From contig CP136067.1 in assembly GCA_032622095.1 (NCBI GenBank), positions 60,274,893 through 60,338,892 of the forward strand: a stretch of 64,000 nt of DNA. The letters are read 5' to 3'. A program made the translations under genes and the position numbers. Origin of the DNA: Siphonodentalium dalli. Taxonomy: Eukaryota > Mollusca > Scaphopoda > Gadilida > Siphonodentaliidae. This document shows positions 47,029 through 59,105 of the stretch, piece by piece (position 1 is the stretch's first letter; each line of letters starts with the position of its first letter). The notes beneath the pieces were generated by a model. It saw only the letters and a program-made list of their open reading frames with translations. It was not told the DNA's origin and did no database searches.

Positions 47029-47880
47029 GTCCCCCGAAAAAAATATTTCGGGGGACTATAGAAACGGGCTCCGTTCGTCGTTCATCCGTCCGTCCGTTTG
47101 TCGTGCCGTTTGTGCGTCCATCCTTCCATCCATCTGTCCGTCCGTCACACTTTTGAGTACCTTCATGGTGTAATCATCTCCTCCTACAGATTTCATCCCA
47201 GAGATTTGAAACTTCAGAATATTGTTGCCCACATATTGGAGATGTGCAACGTGTATATAGATGATGGAATTTTTTTTTTTTTGACGGAGTTATTAACCCT
47301 TTTTGACTTAGAAAATTTCAATTTTTTTTAGAATTTTCTGTATGAGGGTACCTTCATGGTGTAATCAACTCCTCCTACAGTTTTGATCGTAGATATTTGA
47401 AACTTCAGAGTATTGTTACCCACATATTGGAGATGTGCAACGTGTATATAGATGATGGAAAAATTATTTTTTGACGGAGTTATTAACCCTTTTTGACTTA
47501 GAAAATTTCAAATCTTTTTATAATTTTCTGTATGAGGGTACCTTCATGGTGTAATTAACTCCTCCTACAGTTTTGATCGTAGATAATTGAACTTCAGAGT
47601 ATTGTTACCCACATATTGGAGATGTGCAACGTGTATATAGATGATGGAAAATTATTTTTTGACGGAGTTATTAACCCTTTTTGACTTAGAAAATTTCAAC
47701 ATTTTTTATAATTTTCTTCATGGTGTAATCAACTCCTTCTACAGTTTTGATCGTAGATATTTGTAACTTCAGAGTATTGTTACCCACATATTGGAGATGT
47801 GCAACATGTATATACATGACGGATTTTTTTTTACGGAGTTATTAACTTTTTTCGACTGAACAATAATGTCTCTGCCGAAG
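47029..47880 (+). mobile_element. HINE-type element, GTCCCCCGA family, truncated, about 4 units
   Basis: A 5' hairpin GTCCCCCGAA/TTCGGGGGAC is followed by CTATAG and a CCGTCCGT microsatellite. About four units of roughly 180 bp share 'ggtaccttcatggtgtaatc' with the 16.3-18.1 kb array. The 3' subterminal GTCGGGGGAC is absent. Confidence 0.75.
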
Positions 47881-47989
47881 AAAAGACATGCTTCCTTGCC
47901 ACCAATGATAGTTTTTCTAAGTCACATAGTCATAGTGAATGATAAAATGAGACTATCACGCCAATAGATGTTAATGTGTGTAAAATTCA

Positions 47990-48108
47990 GGCGGGGGGGG
48001 GAAGATGATCAGGGCGGGGGGGGGGGGAAGATAACCTAGGTCAACTCCCCCCTCCCCCCCCCCCCCCCCCCCGGGGGAAGTTGATCAGGGGGGGGGGAGA
48101 TAAACTGT
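47990..48108. repeat. G/C homopolymer cluster able to fold on itself
   Basis: Four G runs (about 9-13 nt), a long C-rich run (about 48045-48072) and repeated 'gaag(a/t)tgatcagg' words in about 120 bp. The opposing runs could pair, or form G-quadruplex or i-motif structures. The run lengths are likely to be sequencing-sensitive. Confidence 0.8.
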
Positions 48109-49320
48109 TACACCGGTATTGAAATTCATGTCAATCCATATATTGCATAATCAGATATTTACACATTTGATTTGTGTGTGCCTCAAAACTATATGTTTAT
48201 TGAATTAGGTATCCCCATATTATGAGTGAGGCCCTCTTCACTCGCTTCGCTGTCATTCAGTTAATTACATGTACCCGAATACAGGGTTTCCGCGAGGGGA
48301 AAATTAATGAGTCCGTATTGGGGAAACACATAACGCGACGGGACGACCATGGTTCGTCCCGTCGGGCGAAAATTTTGTTATTTGACACTGAAAAGTAGCA
48401 ATTTCCTTGCACATAAGAGTCTCACAAAGCAACCAAAGCTACGTATATATTACGCAAGTCAATCATTTCCGTGGGTGCATTAATTCTGTTGATGGTATCC
48501 AGATAATCAATCAACTAATTACGCACATAAGACTGCCGTCTGATTGAAGATTATATATAAATGAACAAGCTACTAGTTATTGTTTACAAATTTATACAAT
48601 AAGATTCCGATGAATCTAAACACTACAAAACATCTATGCATTGACCAATAATAGATAGCAAGGAGAATTGAATAAAGTATTTCCTAGAATTGCAAGCAGC
48701 TTCTGTGAAAATGAAACTGACATGATATACGCTGTCAATCGTAAAACTATTTGTGCGCTGTGACGTCATACTGCAGGAGCTATTTATAGCGGCAAAATAC
48801 GAATGGTAGCGACACAGGTATTTGGCACCAAAAAAAATTAATAAAAAGAGATTTTTATTAAATTTAAAAACAAAAATTGTGCCTAATACCTGTGGGTAGG
48901 GACATCTTTCACTCGGAACGCGTAGCTTGTTCACTAGTCTCTATATATTAGTCCATAAACTGACGACCGCAATTGCTTATTATGCGCATAGTCAACAAAA
49001 TCCCAACGTGATTTATTTCACAGTAAAACGGAACCTGTCCCGAAATCAGTCTTTATAGTGGGAATTCATAGTGACAAGTTAACAACACCATTCATTTGAA
49101 CCATATTACATACATGGGTGATAAAGACAAACACATACGTACCCCCTCCCCAATATGGAGATAATGTCAAAGGACGGTAAATAATAGTTGCGTTGTCCCC
49201 AAGCACAATCAACGACGCACGTGTTCACATCTCCCGCCAAATTATATTTTATAACACGTTGGCTAAAACTCCGTTCTATACCTCATGGACTCTGCAGGGG
49301 GACCCATTTATTATGTACCA
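48109..49320. other. Intron 2 with two hairpins
   Basis: 48334-48365 is a perfect 11 bp stem (CGACGGGACGA / TCGTCCCGTCG) around a CCATGG core, with a decayed relative at 52166-52196. 48814-48892 has inverted ACAGGTATT(T/A)GGCAC arms. A CRE lies at 48761. No gene is supported. Confidence 0.55.
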
Positions 49321-49525
49321 CCGTACGATAGCACGGGATCTCGGAGAGGAGCAGTTTCATTCATGAAAATCCCGTGCATAAAAATGTCCCGACTAAGAAA
49401 TTCGGCGTTCTTTGATCAAATTATGTAATCCTACGATATCACGGGATTTTCGAGCATGAGTAGTTTCATCCCGTACACAAAAATATGCATATTCAGCAGT
49501 CCGACATTTTTTGATGTTACCGCGA
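49321..49525. repeat. Diverged direct dimer, about 110 bp unit
   Basis: 'acgatagcacgggatctcgga' at 49323 recurs as 'acgatatcacgggattttcga' at 49433. 'agtttcat', 'cccgt.ca.aaaa' and a 'ttctttgat/ttttttgat' end follow at similar offsets. Confidence 0.65.
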
Positions 49526-51568
49526 CATGCATTACGCTGTATCTAACGTCGCTATTTGACCCGCTTTTTCACCAGTATTCTATTTAACACCCGAACTCCC
49601 GTTGTAACCGGAATTGTTTACGACATTGCGACTGACATTTGGTATATGTATGAACCAAACAGATAATATGCGAGGGGAATGAGGCCGTCCTACGGACGCT
49701 GAGCCGTACTAACGGAAACCCTGCCGAATATCCAGCTAGCGTATCAGGATTAACTTTGTTTTGACTCTTCACTCAGCCAAACGATACAATATGTGTCAAC
49801 ACATGTCAGATCCTAGTTTGGCAGACTTTCTCGCTTGTCTCCACTTGAATAACCCTTTATTCGATAAGCCTATTGTTACTTTGTATATGAATGACTTGCA
49901 TGGAATTATAATTGTTGAGACCGAACATATGAATACCATTTTGCTGTAATGCTGCATCATTTCAAATCGGACCCGGCTGTCCTTCAGTTTTGAGAAATGT
50001 TGGCACACAATTTATTGTTTATTTTGCTTTGGTGCATCTAATGGGAAATATAACCGATGGTCCGATGCATGTACATGTGAACAGTTAAATAATACACTCA
50101 AATAACATTGCTTTGCGCTATTTTAATGAAATAAAACTATTTATTACTAAAAGTGTTCATTGTTGGTTACTTCACCAAAAAGTTCCTTACTGGGATCGCT
50201 TTGTACAGTGACAACTCCATGGTATCGCATTATCACTGATAAGTCATTATGGTGAATTGGTAACCCATACCATTTCCTCTTTCCCGTTTCATATGGACTG
50301 GTGTCTGTTCCATTATCACTCCTTGTCAGAATCTCTTACTAGTAGTGATTGTTTTGACATCATTGTCTCTTTGATCGCTTTGATTGTCTGCGACACATAC
50401 GCATCTGAACAGTATGCACTGACCGTGCTAAAAAAACACTTCATTGTATAACCTTTGACGCTATGCTTTCTTGGACGATCGTTGTTAACCCAGGCCTTAC
50501 TGTGCACCTCAGCCCTCTTAATTCAGATTGTTTGGCTTCGGCAATCTGCTGTGCGCTTTATTAGTCATCTCAAATAAGATCCAGGCGCACAAAGGCATGC
50601 AAGATCGATTGTGCACCTCAAAATGGAAGGACTGGTAGTATGAAGACGCTATTGTTATTGCTAAATCTTCTTCAGGTGAAGACTGAAGACTACCTGAGAC
50701 TGTCATCTTTGAATTAATAGTCAGCCATAAGGCCTAAAAAAATAGTGATGTTTCTGGTAACATAGGGTAATAAAGTAGGGCTGGGCAGGGGTTAATTAAT
50801 TTTGTTTGTTCTTCAATTTTTTTGTGGAAACATCCATAAGACCATATATTGAATATATTCATTCTGCATACCGGTATGTACCCCTGGCAGCACAAATGGT
50901 ATACTAGTAACAGCTAGGACACAATGAGGCATATTACTGAAGGTACTAGAAGGGATAATAAAGCCTTATTTTTAATCAAAAATCGTGCGGCATCAACCTC
51001 AGGTTGAACTGAGCCATATTAACAAGGGCGCCGCTATCTTAAAAACACTGACTTCCATGTAAATAACGCAGATCAGACAGGCCTTTAGATTAGCCTAATT
51101 GGGGGACATTTATGGAAACCGAGGGGGTGGGTTCGGTAGGGGGGATACCCCCTTCTGACTATAGGGGGTCTGGGGGTTCCCCCCGTGGAGAATTTTTTTA
51201 AAAAGTAAGCCTAAAATGGGATCTATCTGGTTGGTTCTGAAGCATTCAGCAAGTTATATTACCCTTATATTTTCAAGTTTTGTAAGTTACAATCTGATAT
51301 TCATTGACCACTTGGGAATATTGGATCATTTGACATCAACAAAGCCATTTTATAGATGTATGGTGCTTGAAATTTCTCCAAGCAGTCCACCAACTTACTG
51401 ATCATGGGTATTGCCAATTAAAATTTTATTTAATGTGAACCTGAACAAAGTTAGAAAGTTGATATGTTGTGGTCAAATGAAGCAATATAGTAATAGTATA
51501 TACACACACAAACAGGTCATAAAAAGGGTGAAAATATTTAATGAACTAAACTAGGCAAAACTGATGTT
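49526..51568. other. Intron 2, nothing recognised
   Basis: A G-rich patch at 51100-51190 looks like a dispersed repeat fragment. Short frames (for example 49761-49949 and 50257-50451) have no recognisable domain. Confidence 0.5.
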
Positions 51569-51913
51569 TTAAAGGGGTACTGGACACTAAATATTGCCAT
51601 TTATTTTATGGGACCATCTCATATTATACCCAACAAGATTTATACAGCCAACAAATGAATAAATTGAGCAATGAATGAGTGCCATATACACTCATGTGCT
51701 TTAAGAATTACTCATTTTCATTAAAATTATCTTGTTGTTTCCATTTTTTCAAAGAGCACCTGTATGAGTGTATTTTGCAATCATCCATGGCACAAATTTA
51801 TTCATATGTTGCATACATTCTGTTGGATATAATATGAGATCGTCCCATAATGATAAATCATAAAAATTAAAATGCCCAAATTTAGTGTTCATAATGACTT
51901 CATTACCCTTTAA
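51569..51913. mobile_element. TTAA-flanked palindromic MITE, 345 bp
   Basis: It begins TTAAAGGGGTACTGGACACT and ends with a decayed inverse (TTAGTGTTCATAATGAC, then ACCCTTTAA). Inner arms also pair ('gggaccatctcatattata' near 51620 against 'tataatatgagatcgtccc' near 51828). TTAA at both edges fits piggyBac-like ends. Confidence 0.7.
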
Positions 51914-53002
51914 TGTTTCACTGTACATAACTAATGTAACTTAATATGTCTGTTTTTGTTGAAGTCCTTGTCAAATATATTTATAATTTCATTGATGGAT
52001 GTGTTGTCCAAAGGGAGTGGAAACATGCGTATTCTAATTAGTTTATCAAGAGTCTCATCTTTTGGCGCGGTGTTTTCCCAGTAACAATTGCATTTGGCTG
52101 AAACCTCTCTCGGAAATGGCATTAGAGCAGGCCTTTATATTGGTCTAATTTGGGGATATTGGACACGGCATGCCGACCATGGTTCGTCACGTCGTGAGAA
52201 TTGTTTTTAATCTAAACCCGTGAAATGCAATATCTTGGCTTCTAACAGGACATATACATGTATCTCACAATAGAATGAGATATATTTCCATCCTGTATTA
52301 GTTTAATTGAGTTTTTATTACATTTCTGAAAACATTTCATCACTTTAATAAATCCTGCCCTTTTAAATAGATATGACATATGATATATATCCAATTTTAG
52401 ATTGTGTATTTGAAATTTGAAAAAAAAAGAAAAGAAAAAAAACAAAACATTTTTGTTTTTTTCTTCAAATTTAAAAAAAAAATTTGTGACTTCTCTTTAA
52501 TTTGGGGACATCGTTAAACGCCGTGAATTTGGGGTAATTTAAAGGCCTGGATCAGAGACTGTTTTACTATTGGAGATCTATAAACGCAATTTTTTTTTGG
52601 TTTTATTGTATTATATTTTTAACAGTGTTGATAAAAATAGTAGGAGCGAATGTCTGGACTATATTATTCTGGGTTACCGGAATCATCACTATGTTTTAGG
52701 CCTTATGTCCCTGAAATAGTTAAGTATAAATGACAAGCTGATACAGACTCACTTTGGGAGCCTTTATTCAGCATCGGATGGGCCTGCGGCCCCTGCACTA
52801 GGGGGCCTGAGGCCCCTTTGTCATGCCCCCTTTGTGCACTTCGTGCACATTTTGACCATAGGCAGGCTTCCCTCTCCGAGAGCCTTTATTCAAAGGTGGG
52901 CGCTTTGCTGACATTTTGATTGTTAATCATTTTGATTTAAAACCAACAAAACTTATTAAAATTTTTTTTTTTTTTTATTTTTATTTTTTATTTTTTATTT
53001 TT
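51914..53002. other. Intron 2 with dispersed repeat fragments
   Basis: 52743-52920 resembles 7620-7690 ('gagcctttattca'), and a T/A-rich run lies at 52955-53003. No gene is supported. Confidence 0.5.
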
Positions 53003-53340
53003 ACCCATACCATAGTATGATAAACATAGTGTCGTTGTCCGGATTGACCCCTCGTCGTCCGTCTGTCTGTCCGTAGACACTTTACGCATTGTGCGATAAC
53101 TCAAATATTTTCTATCTGATCGGAACCAAATTTATGTATATGAATTTCTCAGCACAAAAGACAGATCGAGTTCGAATACCGGTATGGGTTTGATCCGACT
53201 ATTTTTAAACAGAGTTATGGCCCTTTTTCGAAAAAATATTCACTCTTAAAAAACAAAAAACAAACAAACAAACAAAAAATAAACAAAAAATAAATAAATC
53301 CTGTGCCAGTGCATTCTCTTATATAAATGCAAGTGACCCA
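53003..53340 (+). mobile_element. HINE-like element, ACCATAGTATG(G/A)T family, copy 3, plus MITE fragment
   Basis: ACCCATACCATAGTATGATA hairpin, CCGTCTGTCTGT microsatellite and one core unit ('tctgatcggaaccaaattt'). A short A-rich tail is followed by a fragment of the palindromic MITE ('gccagtgcattctcttatat'). Confidence 0.6.
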
Positions 53341-55656
53341 TAAATTCCAATAATTTGTGTTATGTACATTTGTCTATAATAGTACATAACAGTATACTCT
53401 ATAATTCAACACCATTTATGATTCCGATCATAGTAATTTACTATCGCCAAGGGATGGGTTAACATCTGCCGATCGTGATCGGCCTCTCGTTTTTTTTAGA
53501 CTGAACTTTTGCTTAATTTGTTTTTAGATTAATTAATTTTTTATTTAAATCAAAAATTTAAAAAACCATTTTCATTATAACAACCGCCACCGGGGTAACC
53601 CAAGTTACCTACTCTTTTATATATATAGATACAACGGTGTACCACAACACTTGTGAAACATGCTGGTCTGAAAATTATCAAGATTCCGTGATATATCTTT
53701 GTAGATTTGCGGCTATCCCTTGGCGTCAAGTACTTCAATGCTCAGAATAATTTCAAACATCTTTTACATTGAAATGGCAGTTTAGCATGAAAAACAAATG
53801 AGAAATTTGTTTTAAGGGACATAACATTTTTGTGAATTGTCTTCTGAATTGCAAGCTCTTCCTTATCTAGTTCCACATTACTTTCGCTTTCATCACCACT
53901 GATATGACTGAACGATTCTGATCAGTCATCATCATTGGACTCAACTTTCGGATTCTCGTTGATTTGTCCAACACTTCGTCATTGTTTTCTGGTTGCCCCT
54001 TTTGCGTACATATTTATAACTGTTTTCGATCGGGCATTGATTGTAGACCAAATAGCTCTTAAGTCAAATATTGAACATTTTATAAATCGATGTCAAGATT
54101 ATACGTCGGATGTGTCAATTGGACATGCCAAAAGTGTCTAATAATGATCTTGGAATTTGGTCTTGAATTTCAATTATTAGCTACTTTATGAGTTGTTATG
54201 AGGTTAAAGTAATCCATTAAAGGCATATACTTTATGTAAATCCCTGGCATATTTTGATGCCCATGTAGTCCGATGATGCTTTATGGCTACAACAGCAAAT
54301 TAGACAAAACATTGGACAGTTCCTCTCTTAAATAAATAACTACTTTTGTCATGAGAATATTTTGCATTGATCGATTGCACATGAATGTTCTTCACAAGGG
54401 TTAGTGATTTGGTCACTTTCATGGAAATTTGGCATGTGAGAGTTTTTTAAATGAGAGGCCAAGAGCAGATATTAGGCACTTTGTTTTCTGCAGGACGTGT
54501 CATCAGGGAAACGTTTTTAATTTTTAAAGCTACTGAGTGGTTTTGTGACCTTTGATTTTGAAATACGAAGATGGGACAATTGTGGATCAAGGTATGATAT
54601 TGGATATGCTTTTCGACACATGTTTACATCACCTGTGGACACAGTTTTCACATGTTAAATCAGATAGTAGAAATAATGTCGTATTTGGATTCTATTATTA
54701 AATAATATCTTATTTTGAATCGCTATTAGCTTTGTCCCACTTCTATACTTGTTAGAAACTGAAATGCAACATAAAAAAGAATGGAAAGGAATAAAATATA
54801 TATTTATTGTAACAATAAGTCTGCAATCTGAATCATCAAAAATATATAACTTATTATTCTAGTTTACAAAATTACATCTTTGAGTTGGGAATCGCCACCT
54901 GGAAGAAAATATCTAGAGGCACAACAACATTGTCATAAATTTGTTTAAAACTCAGCATCACGTTTTGTCATGAATTTATTTATGGGTAGTATGTACATGA
55001 ATAAATTGAATCTTTATGTGGAAACCGCTTCGCAGGAAAAGCAGAACAGTAAATGTTATAGATAAGAAATGGCAAATTTGCATCAAATGTGTCTCAAATT
55101 GTGTCGAAAACTGTGTCCAATGTCATACATTCACATCTCATCCGCATCAACCATCAAAAGGCCACAATGAAAATTACCAGATTTTCATCCATATTATTTT
55201 TTCGTAAGTGAATGGGGTCGGGTCGCCAGGGGGATTCAGTTTTGTTTATTTATATTTTATCACAATATTAATATTGAATGCATCTGTCTAAGACAGCTGA
55301 TAGTTTGTCTTATGAATGGAGGAGTGTTGAGCTTGCCTCCCACAAATTGATGTTATAATTTGCCCATGGTTAAAGTGGTCCTGCTAATTTGCAATGATGT
55401 TGTAGGTTCTGCTGAATTGCTATGATGCTGGTAGGGCAAAATGAAGCTGTTAAGAAAACGTACCATTATCTTTTCTAAAGTTGTCATTTTTGCGGGGTCT
55501 GCTAATCTGAACAAATTGAGGAAAAGCCATTATGTGTGTAAAACATTTAAAAACATGCATGTTTTAGAATATTTTAATAATGGCTGTTTTGGTTGTTGAT
55601 AACTGACCATAATTGAGATAGCTCATCCTGTCATTTTGCAAACATCAGTCCAGCCA
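53341..55656. other. Intron 2, nothing recognised
   Basis: The minus strand around 53820-54060 has a broken acidic peptide-like stretch with internal stops, too weak to call. Otherwise AT-rich. Confidence 0.45.
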
Positions 55657-56102
55657 TTAAAGATGCTCAATCCGATTTGATGGTCCTCATACCATCAGAT
55701 TCCAACAACAACATTTTTTTAAATGCCGCTTCAGTAATCAGTTATCAGAATCGATTAATTGACAAAAAATAATGCTGACCACAGTCAACTATGTTATAAA
55801 ATTGCCCAAAACGTGTTATTTATCAACATTTTGTTCAACAAAATTTGGCTGGATTGTCAAAGCCACTTGATTTTAGAGTTATCCATCTTCATCCGCAATT
55901 TGGTCACATACCGTCAGCTTGATGAATATTTGCCAGGCCGCCAAAAATGACATATCTCAGGGAAATAACAAATTAAAAAATTTGATATCTGATCACTCTG
56001 AGCTTTGATGGGTGGGTACCTCGACTCAAATAAAATATTTTTTACACTCAAAGACAAAGAAAGAGTAGTTTGTGAGCGTTAATTCGGATTATGCATCTTT
56101 AA
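55657..56102. mobile_element. Non-autonomous element, TTAAAGATGCTCAATCCGA ends, copy 2
   Basis: TTAAAGATGCTCAATCCGA at the left and TCGGATTATGCATCTTTAA at the right are imperfect inverses. It shares internal landmarks with copy 1 at 18373. Confidence 0.75.
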
Positions 56103-56783
56103 TAAAATATTTAAAATGTATATATGTTCTTGAATGTTTCATAATGACACTGGATTTTACTTGATCAAATCACTCTGATTAGCTAAACACTGACAAATAA
56201 TCTTTAGAAAATAACGGTACTTATTGAAAAAATATATTCTAAACAGCATCATTTTTGCCCGACCGACATCATAGCTAATTAGCAGGACCACTTTACCAGG
56301 GGTGATCAATTATGTTTTTGAATCATTGGATATGCGTACAAACCATTATTTTATGACATGGCACTGGCGAATAAATTTTTGAAATGACAAAAACCTTGCT
56401 AATCTCTTTATGAACATACATGGTTTGTTTACAATGGCTATCAGATAAAAAAAAATATTTATAGTGTCGGAACTTACACAAATACTCATCTAACTAGCTT
56501 ATTGTAGCACAAATACAGCTGTTTTATTGAGAACTATGATCGAGAAAAAAAAATGGGATCCCAGGATCATCCCCCTTATATGTGTTCCCACACCATACAT
56601 AGTGTCAATGTCCAGATTGGCCATCTGTCTAGGGCCCTTGCCTGATATAGATCTCAAATACGAATCAAATCTGGACTATCACTGAAATAACAAAAAAATC
56701 ATAGCTATCTGCAATTTACATATATATACATAATTAACTAATTAAAAGAACAAATGTACTGCAACAAATCTCTGACCTTGCTG
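56103..56783. other. Intron 2, nothing recognised
   Basis: AT-rich; no supported features. Confidence 0.5.
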
Positions 56784-56967
56784 TAACCCTTTCATTTTGG
56801 GAGCTGTGTTCTGCAACATCAAAGATTGTGTGCCAGTGCATTATCTTATATATTCACCAATGTAAATATTGTTAAGCCAATGTATTCTCTTAATATGGGA
56901 GACTCGCATATATAAGAGAATACATTGGCACAGGGTTTTCAGGAGGCTCCAGTCTTGGAAGGGTTAA
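56784..56967. mobile_element. TTAA-type palindromic MITE, copy 4
   Basis: It starts TAACCCTTTCATTTTGGGAG and ends CTCCAGTCTTGGAAGGGTTAA. It has the same palindromic core as 358-602. Confidence 0.75.
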
Positions 56968-57714
56968 ACTGAATAATCAGCTGATCATACTTGTTGTCAT
57001 GACACTGGACAGAGATCTGGATAGAAAAAATGGGAAGATATAGATAGAACGACACAAGTGTGAACTGGTTAATGATATTGCACGTGTTTGTTGTGATAGC
57101 ATAGTAGGACGACAACAATAGCTTCAAGTTTTACCTTGCGGCAGGACAATATTGTTAACATGTTCACACAACTGTTATTCTATGATTGTTGCACATTCTG
57201 AAGATTTTAGCTTGTAGTAAACTAAAAATTTAGGTGTCAATATTGCTTTATTTAATTGAAAAAATGTGTAAATTAAGAATTTAAGTAGACTATACCTCAT
57301 ATACCTTCATGAATACACTTTCTGTTACAGTTGACGTCATCAATGACATTGTCAACGTAATCGGTTTGTATTGTCCAAGGACAAGGCAAAACTTTTATTG
57401 AATGTTTTGAAATCTTATGTATTTTGCTGTAATTCACGAAAATAAACCAATACGTATATAGATGTGCAATAAATACTACATGTATTTCTAAAAATGCATG
57501 TTCAATAAAATATATGTTATAGACCATGTGCACTTGAAACTGAGTTCTTGTGTGTTCATGAATGGGAGACCACCAAGACTCAATCCGCGAGTGACAGTTC
57601 ATACACTGAGAAATGACCAAGAATAATCAAGAACATGGATTTGAATACTCCCTTAATCGATATGCTATTAATTTGAATTGACTATATAATTGTATTACTC
57701 GTATACCTTTACAG
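56968..57714. other. Intron 2, 3' end
   Basis: No gene. A perfect TGACGTCA lies at 57332-57339. It ends in the exon 3 acceptor. Confidence 0.5.
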
Positions 57715-57888
57715 GTTTATCTCCCATCTTCATAAAGAACACTGGCATGTATATGGTGCCTCTGAAAGCACAAAATCGAAGATCTATCAGAAAAATGGAG
57801 GATGCTTGTTTGATGGAGAAACTACGAAATGGTGAACCTGTTCAGAGAAATCGACGACAAGAAGCTCTCCTAATGGAAATGGTTAACG
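57715..57888 (+). CDS. BTB/POZ protein, coding exon 3 (residues 326-384)
   Basis: The acceptor CCTTTACAG|GT and donor AACG|GTAAGA enclose 174 nt in the same frame as exons 2 and 4. The residues are basic and amphipathic: Lys/Arg clusters around NRRSIRK (346-352) and VQRNRRQEALLMEM (368-381). This could be a helical nucleic-acid or protein contact and a second nuclear signal. I recognise no named domain. Similar preamble sequence often precedes BEN- or BED-type modules, but nothing here proves that. The open frame runs past the donor to about 58008, which is intron sequence. Confidence 0.82.
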
Positions 57889-58492
57889 GTAAGAATATGA
57901 GTCGTATTTGTGCTCAGGTAATTGAATTTGATTATCCCAGCTTCATGATATCGACCGATAATCGTTTTCATGGGATTATGCCTATGAAGTCATGCGAACA
58001 TTTCTTCTGATTAAGGATAAAGACATAATAAGCTGTCAAGAAACATTGCTTTTACGTTATCCATATAATTCTATTCATAGCAACAAATAAAATGGCCATA
58101 CCACGACCCAAGTCTTATCACACAGCTATAAAACTACCATGCATTGAAACAGTGCGGGAATGATGATATTTATATATCTAAGAGACTGAGACTGTGAATT
58201 ACATTTAGTTTTGAACAATTCATCATTTTAGTGAAATCAGCCGAAAACTTCCAAGGTGGTCAGAACTCACACTGCTACCATTTTTAGGCATCCATACAGT
58301 AACCAATGACATATTTCTTCTGATAACCATCAGATCTGATTACGAATATAATATTCATTACTACTAGATTCTCATCTAATTTCTACTGCATAGTTTCATA
58401 AAAGATTCCATATGGGGGTGAGAATATACATTTCATGATAACAGCTGTTGTCTGAGAAGAGGGATTCTAGCATCAATTAGTGTCTCTTGCAG
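57889..58492. other. Intron 3 (604 bp)
   Basis: Bounded by GTAAGA and TTGCAG. No repeat recognised. Confidence 0.75.
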
Positions 58493-58618
58493 GTGTTAAA
58501 GATCTCGGTGGGAGTATTGTCATCAATGAATTCACAGTGCAGTGCGGCAAATGTAACAAACAGATCAAGGTTCCAACAGACAGAATTCCTTCAGCCAGGA
58601 TCTCATATTTCAGAAGAA
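58493..58618 (+). CDS. BTB/POZ protein, coding exon 4 (residues 384-426), first half of C2HC cluster
   Basis: The acceptor TCTCTTGCAG|GTG and donor AGAA|GTGAGT enclose 126 nt in frame. The exon carries VQCGKCNKQIKVP with Cys401 and Cys404, followed by ISYFRR at 420-425. The partner residues His427 and Cys432 are in exon 5, so the putative zinc site is split by a 3.8 kb intron. The spacing C-X2-C-X22-H-X4-C resembles the BED-finger pattern (C-X2-C-Xn-H-X3-5-H/C), and YFRR-KH sits where BED fingers have L-rrH-x-x-x-H. The aromatic residues typical of BED are not clear, so I call it BED-like or C2HC only. This exon would be missed by most single-ORF scans. Confidence 0.8.
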
Positions 58619-58689
58619 GTGAGTCGTTTGTTTCAAAATTAACCTTTCTATACTAAATGGATTCTCCCACTCCGTTATGAAAGTATACA

Positions 58690-59097
58690 TTGGAATTTTT
58701 AAAATGTCTTCTTATCAAGAGCCATCAGGCCTATTCAGCTTATATTTGGCATGGAGGGTCCTTGGGTGACTGGGATTTCGATTATTTCAAATGTGTTGAC
58801 CAAGTCAAATAGAGGTGAGGCCAGGGACAAACGCTTTCCCCTCTATATTATTTCCTAAAAAATGTCTTCTTCTCAAGAACTGTCAGGCCTATTCAGGTTA
58901 TGTTTGATATGGAGGGTCTTTGGGTAACTGGGATTCAAATGGGGTCACCATGTTAAATAGGGGCGAGGCCAGGGACATAACTGTTTTCCTCCATTGTAAT
59001 TCTAAAAATGTCTTTTCCTCAAGAGCCGTCAGTCCTATTTAGCATATATACAGTATGGAGGATGCTTGTGTGACTGGGATGCAGATTTGTTTAAATG
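58690..59097 (+). repeat. Tandem array, about 150 bp unit, interrupted by a hAT-like insertion
   Basis: 'aaatgtctt.t' begins units near 58701, 58859 and 59008. 'ggagggtc.ttgggt.actggga' and 'gaggccagggaca' recur in the first units. The array resumes at 60452 ('ggtccttggatagttgggat') after the hAT-like element. It is related to 43916-44130 and 45540-45650. Confidence 0.75.
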
Positions 59098-59105
59098 GGT
59101 TCGAC

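Noticed and set aside
50257-50707. Possible LINE endonuclease/2A-like peptide ('NPGL')
   Set aside because: Only a few residues match, with no catalytic motifs, and frames are short on both strands.
53820-54141. Acidic peptide-like stretch on the minus strand
   Set aside because: It is interrupted by stops in every frame and has no recognisable domain. It could be a decayed TE ORF but is too weak to list.
57889-58010. Extension of exon 3 to the stop at 58008
   Set aside because: The GTAAGA donor at 57889 matches the phase of exon 4, and the extension loses the coding character of the exon.
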